64,000 nucleotides of DNA from Schoenoplectus triqueter (taxonomy: Eukaryota; Streptophyta; Magnoliopsida; Poales; Cyperaceae). A model generated the notes under the pieces. That model was not told the origin of the DNA. It saw only the letters and a list, made by a program, of their open reading frames with translations, and did no database searches. Shown in pieces: positions 23,015-33,000 of this stretch (position 1 is the first letter of the stretch; every line of letters starts with the position of its first letter). The stretch covers positions 558,001 to 622,000 of the forward strand of contig CAXKVV010000081.1 in the NCBI GenBank assembly GCA_964058805.1, in the 5' to 3' direction. The position numbers and the translations under genes are program-made.

Positions 23015-25723
23015 TCATGCTCTGTTGGAATGAGCTCGACCTCGAGTTGGCAGCCTGTTAATACGACCCTCCATTTCATCCATAACCATTGGAATGCGTA
23101 TCTTCCTTCTCCTTCCTTTGTTGATTTTTGCTGGATCTGGCCTGATGACCGGACCATTGTAAATTGACCAATCTCGTTTATTGCCATAACTACGCCAATG
23201 ACCAGACCATGTGTTAATGTAATACTGTATGGTATAATATGGACTAACGTACTGAGTGTAATCCAGCCTTCTGAATGAACAAACAGCAAGCAAGTGATCG
23301 CATGGGATGCCGGTCAATTGCGGTTTCTGACACCAACAATTACCAATTCCCGTCATGGCTAATTCAACCTCATATTTCATTTCACCCATTTGTCCCTATT
23401 ATTTCAAATAGAAATAATAAATTATTGCTTAAATTTTAAAATTAAATAAAAAATTATATAAGCATAGAATATTATCGTCTCGATAAGGCCATTTCTATTG
23501 TAAACATCGTAGTTGTTGATACCCCAATCCAGTGGTATGACATCGTAAGTTCTCCCCTTATCATCGCGATGTTTTATCATTTTCGGTGACCTTTTGGGAG
23601 AATACTAGACCTTGGGTTTCCCAAGCTGCTGTAATTTGTCGACGCTGATAAAACCACTCAACACATTTGTGCCATGTGTTCTCGACGATAGCACATATCG
23701 GAAGTTGTCTGGCGATCTTGAATACATTGTTCAGTGATTCTGAACCGTTGCTTGTCATTATTCCCCACCGATTGAGACCCCCCGTCTAGATGTTGTGCCC
23801 ATCTTTCTTGATGCAATGCGGCCACTTGCTCTGGGGTTAACTCCTCATAATGGAATTCCTCGGCTGACACTTCCTCAGCTGCGGCGGGTTGATTATTGCG
23901 GTTTCTGTTATTTCGTGTCCTTCTGTTGGACACTTGTTCCGTTGGGAGATTTCCTTGCATGATTCCTGTTTTTCTGACGAATTTATAAGATGCCGGTCTA
24001 ATACTGTTAATTTTTTTTGTATATTCCTCACATCTCCATGGTTTTTTATGTCTAGCAGCTTGTTTGAAAAGAGCCTTTATTCTTTTTATATGGCAGTTCT
24101 TATACACATTTTGCGCAAATGTGTTGAGTACAATAACGGTGAACAATCTCGCCTGCTGATTCCTGCCATTCAAAATCCGGTCTCTCAAATACTGCCCTTA
24201 TACCTAGATGTTGATCTGAGATAACAGTAATTTTACCAGGACCGACAACCTCTTTACGTAACCACTGCATGAACCAACCCCAATTTGCCACACTTTCCTC
24301 GCCTGCTACAACAGCAAATGCAAGTGGTAGTAGTTGTTGTTCCGCATCATAATCACATGTCATAAATAGTTTACCGGCATACCGACCCGATAAAAATCCA
24401 GCATCGATAGTTAAGACTGGTCGTAAGTAAGGCCATGCTGCAATACACGGTCCAAATGCCCATGCAACACGATCGAAAATTTCAACACCGAATTTTGTTG
24501 ATGACACTGTCTCTATGATGTATTTTGTGTCACATGTGAAATTTTGTATGGCTGCTAGCAGAGACGGAAACATTTCATATGACCTCTCCCAACTACCAAA
24601 TAGGTCTGCAATTGCCAGTTCTCTTTCTCTCCATAATTTATTATAACTCAGTTGTACTGTGGGGAACTTTTGTCTAACCAAACCCCTTGTTTCTTTAACT
24701 GTCATTTCTAAGTTGTCTTTCAACCGATTCTTAACAATATCTGCCATCATTCTGGAAGTCATCTGATTGTGGTCCGCTCTAGTAGCACTGCCAAAACAAG
24801 AGTGCTCGAGCGGATTTGTTTTAATCTCCCAAATACCTATTATATTGGGTGTGGCATACATCCTCCATAAACAGTTAGAATCCTTACATTTCATCACTAA
24901 TTTTGATTTGCTGTTATTTGTTACCTCTAATTCTATATTCCGTTGAACATGAAAATCAGCGATTTTCACTTTCAACTCTGATTTCGTACTGAACTGCTGA
25001 CCGACACCAAATTGTTCATCAATTCTAGGTGGTTTGCGAAAATAAGGCTCGTCTGCATACGGCATTGGCGTATTATCAGCAAATTGTGCACACGGGTGCT
25101 TCATTCCCCGATTGATAAAAGGAACAAACATTTACCACTCTCTAACTATTTCTTCGACATCTACCGCATCATCAGTTTCATCAATATTTATATCTGTTGC
25201 ATCCTGGATGTCATCCTCCTCGACATCCAGGTGCCACTCTTCCTCTTCGTCATCCTCATCCACATCCACATTTTGTACCGAAATACGGATGGTCGCTGCT
25301 CTCGAGCTCGGGAGTGGGTTCTTTCCTCAGCCATTACTGGATTACTACTTCCAGGAATACTAGTTGGATCATAGTTATCAGAACTGGATATTGGTTCGGA
25401 TTCAACTACTAACTCCAGTGTTTTATACCCGGGTAAGTGGTACGGAGCTGTTGTTTTAATCATTTCCCAAATTTCATCAGAAATAACCCCAAATAAGCTA
25501 TAAAAAAGCCACTCGAACCTGCTGGGGCAGTGCTGATCCGTGCACTAATGCTGATATTGAATTGGACATGGAGCAGCTCCAAACCAGCATGAATCTGCCT
25601 CTTCAAGTCACGAAAATTGATTGTCTCGTCGGCAGAAAATGTGCACGCGGCTTGAATATCGTAATCTGTTCCATGAGAAGTTTTCAAAATTTGACCTCCG
25701 TGATACACATTGATCAGCAACAT
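23015..25723 (-). pseudogene. MULE transposase (MuDR type), broken
   Basis: Reading leftward from 25723: an N-terminal region begins MLLINVYHGGQI. An acidic linker follows (EDDEEEEWHLDVEEDD, about 25280-25150). Next comes the long intact frame 25131-24100, which holds the DNA-binding-like and catalytic parts. It contains the MULE signatures LTIDAGFLSGRYAGKL, PLAFAVVAGEES and ITVISDQHLGIRAVF with the expected acidic residues. Further left are the block NGSESLNNVF (near 23750) and a SWIM-type zinc finger (CWC...CDH, near 23325-23275). Breaks are visible: a frame change near 25290, an in-frame TAA directly before the codon for MFVPF (25131), a frame change after the HRYCTQH block near 24120, and another near 23750. 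An intron may lie at about 23395-23480. As it stands it cannot make a full transposase. Confidence 0.82.
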
Positions 25724-26076
25724 TTTCGTCTCTACAGTATGAACGATAAACCCTATTGTTAGTGTATTTTAATTTTACAGCAAAAATTAATAGTCCAAAT
25801 AGAAAAAAAATATACAACGTTAATGACACGAGAGTGGTGAATACGGATCGAACCTGGATCTGTCGAAAAATAAATTTCCAGTTTGAAGCTCTTGCAACAG
25901 TAACAATGGCGATTTTGAAGAAATGGTTAGCTGAAGGAAGATGAAGAAGAAATGTACTCGGTGTGCTATATAATAGCATGATGCTGGGACCGAGTTTAAA
26001 ACTCGGTTCTAGGTGTACTGGGCCGAGTTTAAAACTCGATCCAGACACCTGTAATTTTCAAATGTACTGCGTGTGT

Positions 26077-26354
26077 TTATTTTAATTTTTGTTGTAATAT
26101 TTTAGATCAATCTACTGACTGTTGTGTTTTATTTTTAATATAACACACAAACGTAAAAAAAAAAAAATTTACCTGGACCCGAGTTTGAAACTCGGGTCCG
26201 GATAATTTTTATTTTTTTTATTTTTCGTTTCTGTGTAAAAAAAAATCCGGACCCGTGTTTCAAACTCGGTTCTAGCTATTTATGCAAAACCGAGGAGAGA
26301 GATGACCAATTTGCTATATTTATTTGTTTTATTTACTAAAATAAAAAAAATCTG
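26077..26354. repeat. MULE right terminal inverted repeat
   Basis: Inverted match to 22622-22873. The outer end is CAAAATAAAAAAAATCTG-like. It lies directly against the right copy of the CATCTTTTC duplication. Confidence 0.85.
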
Positions 26355-26363
26355 CATCTTTTC
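26355..26363. repeat. MULE target-site duplication, right copy
   Basis: CATCTTTTC, identical to 22613-22621. Confidence 0.9.
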
Positions 26364-26415
26364 ACCTCTGCGAACCTCACTCTCTGTCTCACTCCATACT
26401 CTCTACCGCGCGAAA

Positions 26416-27977
26416 ATGGGGGAAGTAGAAGAGGTGGAGATGGGGAGCGTCGAAGATGAGGCGGAGGCGGATGCCTCTGTACTGATCCCTTTTCAGCCTC
26501 AATTCGACAAGCCTGTGCCTTTCCAGGTAGGGATCCTTTCATCTGGTGGCCCGAATTAACTCATCGTTTCTATTTTCCCCGAACATTGAGCGAGTACCAA
26601 ACCGTTTTGTTTTTCGTTGTTCACGTTGAAATGCCATCGAATGTTGTTTTTTCTTAAAGGAAGATGTTATATGAATAGGTCAGGAAAATGTTAATGTCAA
26701 TTTATTTGTTTTTGTTAGGTTAAAATGGCAGAGTGGAATCCAGAGAAAGATTTGCTTGCCATAGTGACTGACGAATCAAAAGTACTTCTTCATCGGTTCA
26801 ATTGGAAAAGACTTTGGACTGTCTTTCCTGGTTCTTCTCTTATTCTTAGATCCTTTTAATCATCTTGGCCTGGAAATATGGTACTGAGATTGACAACCAA
26901 GTTTCAAGTGGAATAATTTTGTTCCATTCCATCCTTAGGTTGTTATATAGACAACAGAGCTGGTTTTACGAATTCAGTACTGGGCAGCACAAAGTCATGG
27001 TTTTCAAATAGAAGCAACAATAAGCCAATGATAAACAATTTTGGTTCTATTATCTCCTACATAAGCAAAGTTGGTTTCTTCAGTGCCCTTTTTTTTCTTG
27101 TTTGTTATCACAACTGAAGACTGTCTGTTATTTGACTAGGGAAATCCATAACATCTCTGTGTTGGAGTCCAGATTGTATTGTTGCTTAACGAATCTGATT
27201 CTAATATGGATACATCTGTGAGATCCTTGATGTTGATGATACAAGCAAGGATCTTCCCTTTATTTCTCAGCCATTGTGTATGTCAGATAACATTTTCTTC
27301 TTGAGTCAGTTAAAGGTGCACTTTTAAATTTTAGAACTTTCATCACCATCATTCCCTCAAAGCCCCCTCAAGTATAGCCACAATGCACAGATGTGCACAC
27401 ATACATTAGAAAATACCACCAAAAGAAGGGAAAAAAAACTAAGAAAGTAAAAAAGAAGGATTTAATCTGTATGTTCAAGACATGCGAGTGTCAGTTATGG
27501 TGTCTAGTTGCTGGCAAGTTTGTACTTTGAGCTAGACTTGATGCATGGCTTAATTAAGCATTTGTATATAAAAGCCCTCCATTAGAAAAGGAAGCAAATA
27601 TATTATTTCTATTTTTTTTTATCTGCAAATTGAAAAACTTCTTAAATTTAACAGGATTCCATGACGAGCTTCCACCTCAATATTGGAAAATTCCTTGCTG
27701 TACCACACCATATTACTACCCAATTGGCTGTTAGCGGTAAAGACAATTGCTACAATTTATGTTTAAAGTTGAATACTAAACAGATTGCTTGTTACTTTTG
27801 TGATGTCCGGAATTAGGAACTTGATATTGCTTCAGCAAACATGAATAGCTAAGGCTGACTTTTTATGTATTTGCTTTTGTAGCATCGAGAGGCCTGGCTT
27901 GTGTTTTTTCATTTAAAAGGCACGCACTTGTTTATATACTCGATGAAGATGAGGATGAGATCTCAGAAATGGAATGA
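26416..27977 (+). pseudogene. APC4: APC4 (anaphase-promoting complex subunit 4) relic with internal deletion
   Basis: APC4 is a scaffold subunit of the APC/C ubiquitin ligase; plant APC4 is normally several hundred residues long. Here exon 1 (26416-26526), exon 2 (26719-26830) and the start of exon 3 (from 27140) give a typical APC4 N-terminus: [56 protein letters not shown]. At about 27166-27176 the sequence jumps to what I recognise as the C-terminal region (QIVLLLNES in the next frame; then DLPFISQ after a further 1-base loss; QLK; exon 27655-27736; exon 27883-27977 with ASRGLACVF, LVYILDEDEDE and a stop). Most of the protein, including the bulk of the WD40 and long-domain regions, is missing. 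The shift gives a TAA at 27187, leaving only 90 residues. The intron borders remain GT-AG, which argues against a processed pseudogene. Confidence 0.8.
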
Positions 27978-29585
27978 GTCTCTAATTTATTGATTTAAAA
28001 TAACATCTGTGTTATTCATGGCATCCGGTGGAATCCCTTTTTCGTGCATCCACATGATTGAAAGATTTGATGAAAACAGAGGCAACAACACTGTTTCTTG
28101 TATGACTAATATGGGGGTATAGTTAGGATTCTCTTTTTTTTTTCTTGCTAGTTGAAGGTAAGTATTTAGCTTTTTCTTACATGGACATGGTTTTTGTTCT
28201 TCTTCCTAGATGAAATGAAATATTCTTCGGTTATTATGGATTGTTTATGCAATGATAAATTTTGTTTTGTTGAAGTCCAGCTGAAAATAATGTCTTATTT
28301 TTAAGTCGGTGATATGCTTAACATAATATATTGCATGCAGGTATGGGTTCAGTAGGACAGAAACCCCTCTACTGAATCAAAACCACAGGATTACATTATT
28401 ATAAACCACGACTACAAACTACAAAAATAATTAACACAGCAGCAGCTGTAGGAGCAGACGAGCAGCTTATCCTTATTATGGTAATGGCCTCATGTATGCA
28501 GTGGTAGTGAGCCTGGAATAGGCGTGTGTTGTGTTATTTCCATAGGGCTTGTCTACCTCGGGGACAATTTCAGTCATTTGCTGGGATGTTAGCGTGCATG
28601 AATCAGGATTCTGGAGAAGCTGCGCCAGATTGCACTTGTATCCAACTGTATCTTAAGAATATGACAAAGAATAGTTGCAGATCTCAAATCTAGAGTCTAG
28701 ACAATATCCTAAAATTCACAGCCATCAATCTAATATGATAACCACAAAACTTTGGATTGTTATTTTTTATTTTCTCGTATTTCATCCGAAAATAGTGACC
28801 TCATCCAATTAAAATGTCTCACATCTAAAAAGATAAATTATTGCATTTTGTTGGAAAAGTAATCTCAAGTCACTTTGGCCAAGTTACTTGACAATCATTT
28901 ATAGTTTTTTCTTCATATCACGAGCTCTACCTCTGTAGTTTCTACGCAGTGTACAGTTTTTTTTTATGGATATAAAATCTGATGGGTTTTATTTCTTGGC
29001 AACCTCAACGTGTTGGGAAAAGATTTTGAAGATGAGGAAGATGGTCACGAAATCAAGAACCTAGATTACACAATGAGTGAAGAAAATCATGTATTAGTTT
29101 TCTTTTTGTCAATGAACATCTGAAGTAATATAAAATTCTAATTTTCATAATGAATTAAAATTTTACAACACCAGATTTAACTAGACATAATTAAGATTGA
29201 CTTAGAATGGAATAATTGGTTTCATTCTTGAAATCTCAAACACTCTATGCTTCGGCTCTACTTACGTGCAGGGACGGATGTAAGTGAGCCCGGAAGAGTG
29301 GTCCCCCTAAATTTTTTTTATATAAATATCTTTATAAATATGTATATTTTAGGAAAAAAAAATTAAAAAAATATATTTATTTTGCTATCGGAAAGAAAAT
29401 TTATTTTTTGCCCTGACCTTGTTGACTGTTCTAAATTGAAATCGTGCAGAATGCTGAACTGCACGTGCTATATTTCTTCAAAAACTGGCGTAGTCTAAAT
29501 CGATCGTCTATCAATTTCTCACAGATTTTATTTGAGATTTACCACGCTCCATAATTGAGTGATTATTTTCATCTTTGCCTAAACT
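27978..29585. other. Spacer with one possible hAT-like terminus
   Basis: At 29269 the sequence CAGGGACGGATGTAAGTG resembles the terminus of the hAT-like element at 37896-38071 read from its right end. Its partner was not found. No gene is supported in the rest. Confidence 0.35.
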
Positions 29586-29587
29586 AG

Positions 29588-29797
29588 CAGAATTTGAGCC
29601 GATCTGAGAAATCCATCTGATCCATCTGAATCTGAATCTGACTCGATGCGATTTAAAATAAAAAGTTAAACTAATCCGATATTCGAGATCAAATAATCTT
29701 TAATCCAATAAAAATATATTAATAATTAAAAAAAACATAATATATAAATTAATCCGATCGATCTAATCTAAGTCAAACTGATCCGACTTGCCACCTG
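29588..29797 (-). mobile_element. Degenerate hAT-like MITE of the TAGAGGTGGC family
   Basis: The parts are in family order: GAGCCGATCTGAGAAATCC, AAAAGTTAAACTAATCCGA, TATAAATTAATCCGATCG, and the end CGACTTGCCACCT. The end abuts the first 85-bp tandem unit. Confidence 0.5.
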
Positions 29798-29990
29798 CGA
29801 TTCCTCTCTCTCGATCATGAAATGATCTGACAAGTGACAATCGAGTAATCAACGCAGTGGACCAAAAAACAACTCCCACCTGCGATTCCTCTCTCTCGAT
29901 CATGAAATGATCTGACAAGTGACAATCGAGTAATCAACGCAGTGGACCAAAAAACAACTCCCACCTGCGATTCCTCTCTCTCGATCCCAT
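29791..29990 (+). repeat. 85-bp tandem duplication just upstream of RIC1
   Basis: The unit beginning CCACCTGCGATTCCTCTCTC starts at 29791, 29876 and 29961. The first two are complete and appear identical; the third stops after about 25 bp (CGATCCC replaces CGATCATG). The RIC1 start codon is at 30060, so the duplication lies in the proximal promoter or leader. Each unit carries a CTCTCTCTCGATC block. Confidence 0.9.
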
Positions 29991-30059
29991 TCCCAGATCT
30001 CTACTCTTTTTTCCTCTTTCGATCTTCTCTCTCTCTATTTATAAAACGAGAAAGAGAAG

Positions 30060-33000
30060 ATGTGCATGGCATACGGATGGCCGCAGGTCATCCCCCTTGA
30101 CCCTGGCCTCCCCTCTTCCTCGTCGGAGCGCATTGTCTACCTCAAGTCCGCGAATCGTCTCCTACTGATTGTCGGGCCCACACATCTCGAGCTCTGGAGC
30201 ACTTCTCAGGTTCAGATTTATGTTGATTCGCATTCGTACTGGTTGGCACTAGGTTGTAGTTTCTATCTGTGATGATAATTGGTTGTGTATTTTTAACTTT
30301 CAGCATAGGTTGAGGTTGGGGAAGTATGTGCGCGAAGAGAAGTCACTAGCGATAGAAGGAGAGAATGCACGTGCTGTTTGGAGTCCAGATACTAAAACAG
30401 TTGCAGTGCTTGTAAGTGTGATTTGTTCTCTTGTTTACTGGCCTGCTTTGTGTTAATTGAGACTATTTGGTCTGCCATACTGATGCCGAACTTACTAGTT
30501 GTTTGGAGTGATACGTGATACTTCAATTACTGTTGTTTGGAGTGAATTATACTACTGGGCTGTCAAGTTTGGTATTTTCCTAGTTTTAGGGCTTTTTTAA
30601 TTTAATAATCCAAATTACTATCATTGTAACTGAAACAATGCTTGTGAAACACGTCCAAGGAATTTCTCAGATTCTACTTTGTACAGAAATTTAACATGTT
30701 CAGATTCAACCTTGTTAGATGCAAATTATGACGGTTGATTAATGAGCTTATACTATCTATTTGTTTCTGTTCTTACAGACTACTACGCATTTTCTGCACA
30801 TATATAAGATACTACCTGGAAAGAGGCTACTTATAGGTGGCAAGCAATATCCCAATCTTTTTCTTGCCAGCATATCTCTTACAATCACAGAAGCGATCCC
30901 TTTGTTTGAAGATTGCTTAGCTATGTAAGAACTTTCTTTTTATTTATTTTTCATTGATGTGGGGATATAATTTTAGTTCGTTAATATCACTTTTTCTGTT
31001 GACTATTTTCAGAAGTAATTTTGTGTGTGATAACAAGAGCACATTGATTGGCCTATCTAATGGGCATTTACGGCTTATTTCATGGAATGCAGAGGTACTT
31101 ACAGATAATTCTTCCATTTTATTTATTCTGTCAGAAATTATCATAATTTTAATCTAATTCTTCTCTTTTATTCTTCAATTTACAGTACTCAGATAGCTTC
31201 AGGGTATGTTGCGGGAACTCTCCATCAGATGAACCCTCAACCTCTAGACAATACCCTAATTCACCATCACATTCCACTAGTTGTGCTGTGCAAAATTGTT
31301 CCATAACACATCTTGAATTTTCGACACATCTGCGAATATTAGTAGTGCTGTACTCAAATGGTCAGATTGCATTGTGTTCTGTCAGTAAAAAAGGTTTGAG
31401 GCAAAGTGGTGGGATAGTAGTTGAGAGGTGGCTGACCACAGAAGGGGCCACGTGCACTTCATTTGCATTGGATCAGAAAATTCTTGCAGTTGGCTGTAGC
31501 AGTGGGGTTGTTGAATTGTATGATCTCTCTGAGAGTGCTCAGGTTCTACGCACCATTTCCTTGTTTGACTGGGGGTACGTATCAAACTCTCTTTCTTGTG
31601 GTACGACTAATGAATCTGTTAATGATGTGGTATTGGTAATGGGGATAGAGTGGTTAATGTTTTTAGTTGTAGTTTTGGTGGTGTTATGAGTCAGTGATGC
31701 TTGTGACAACATGCTGGTAAAGATAAGGATCTCCAGCATCATCAACTGGCTGCTGTTTTTTGGTCCATGCCCTTCTTTATCCAAATTTCCTTGTTTTGAT
31801 GAGAAAATGAATTTAAACATGTAATTAACTTAGTAGTTAGTTCTACCATTTCTTTGTAAATGTATTGATTTTAACTTTTTAATAATAAAAACTTTTTATT
31901 CACCTTTGTTATTTTCTAATTTATAAAGAAGTTTTGGTTTTAAATTTGGGATAACATACCTCTTCACCGTCATGAGAGAAGCAACGTATGATAACCACAT
32001 TATAATGCTTCAGCTGCATCTATATCTATGGTTTTGTTTTAATGCTGCTGAATGTAACTTAATTTCAAATATAATTTATGGAAATCCATGATTAAACAAG
32101 TTTTTAATTTTCTCCAATAATCAATCTAATTGAATATATTTTAATCTATAATTTAATTATTATGTATCTCTATTGTTGGATTGGTAACATCTTTGAATGG
32201 TTGAGATAAAATTATGGATTAATGTGAAAGCGAAACATGTGACCTCTTACTAGGTCCCACTTATTTGGTGCTTCCATTACATTTTTCCTCTTCCAACTAA
32301 TTCTCAATCTCAATCAGCACCTTTCTTAGCTATGTAATCTGATGAGCATTTTCTCCCAGTTGCTAGGAGACTTGGGCATGAAAGCAATATATATTTTTAT
32401 TGTAAACTAATTGTTGGTAAATACAATGATGTTTCTTGTTGATTATACATCCCGTTTAAATCTGCAAGCAGATCTATGATAAATTATACAGTATTGTTCA
32501 TTGGTGTGTGAAGGATCCTTTAAAACAAAATTGTTTAAAAAATAGAATCATAATCTATGCTTTTCTTTGATTATAAATACTTCAAAAATACAATGATGTT
32601 CAGTGCCAATGCAAATTCATAACAGGAATTAGCCTTGCTAAATTAACAAAAATCATCCACCAGCCCTATGATTGGTACAAATCCCTGATCCGAACCAAAT
32701 AAACCAGTATATTGAATTCACGTCTTCTTATACATGCAAGTTCTCTTTTAAGTTATATCTCTGTGTATCAATCAATTTGACATGAAACAAGAAGAGCTCG
32801 TTTAAGAGCTCAACCCATGGAAGGATTAGAAGTGCTGAGGAAGTGCACAATCAGGAGTGTGACTTGGCTTCATAGAAGTGCAATTCAGCTTCTCTTGATT
32901 TAAGACTCTGATGTTACCTGCTAATTCAACCAATAAAAGAAAACAAGATAAAGGGGGGGGGGGGTGGCTTACTAGTTCTCCTAATCAAACAGTCATGTGG

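Larger units (their letters stand above)
22622..26354 (-). mobile_element. Mutator-like element (MULE), 3.7 kb
   Basis: The element is bounded by a perfect 9-bp duplication and begins and ends with CAGATTTTTTTTATTTTAG in inverted orientation. The terminal inverted repeats are long: about 22622-22873 and 26077-26354. Each contains a small palindrome, CCCGAGTTTGAAACTCGGG. More CCGAGTTTAAAACTCGG copies lie at 25985-26045, just upstream of the transposase N-terminus. It encodes a minus-strand MuDR-type transposase that is broken (see the separate entry). The insertion point is 61 bp upstream of the ATG of the APC4 relic. Confidence 0.9.

Noticed and set aside
25112..25412. Several plus-strand frames of Ser/His/Pro-rich sequence
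   Set aside because: They are opposite-strand shadows of the acidic linker of the MULE transposase.
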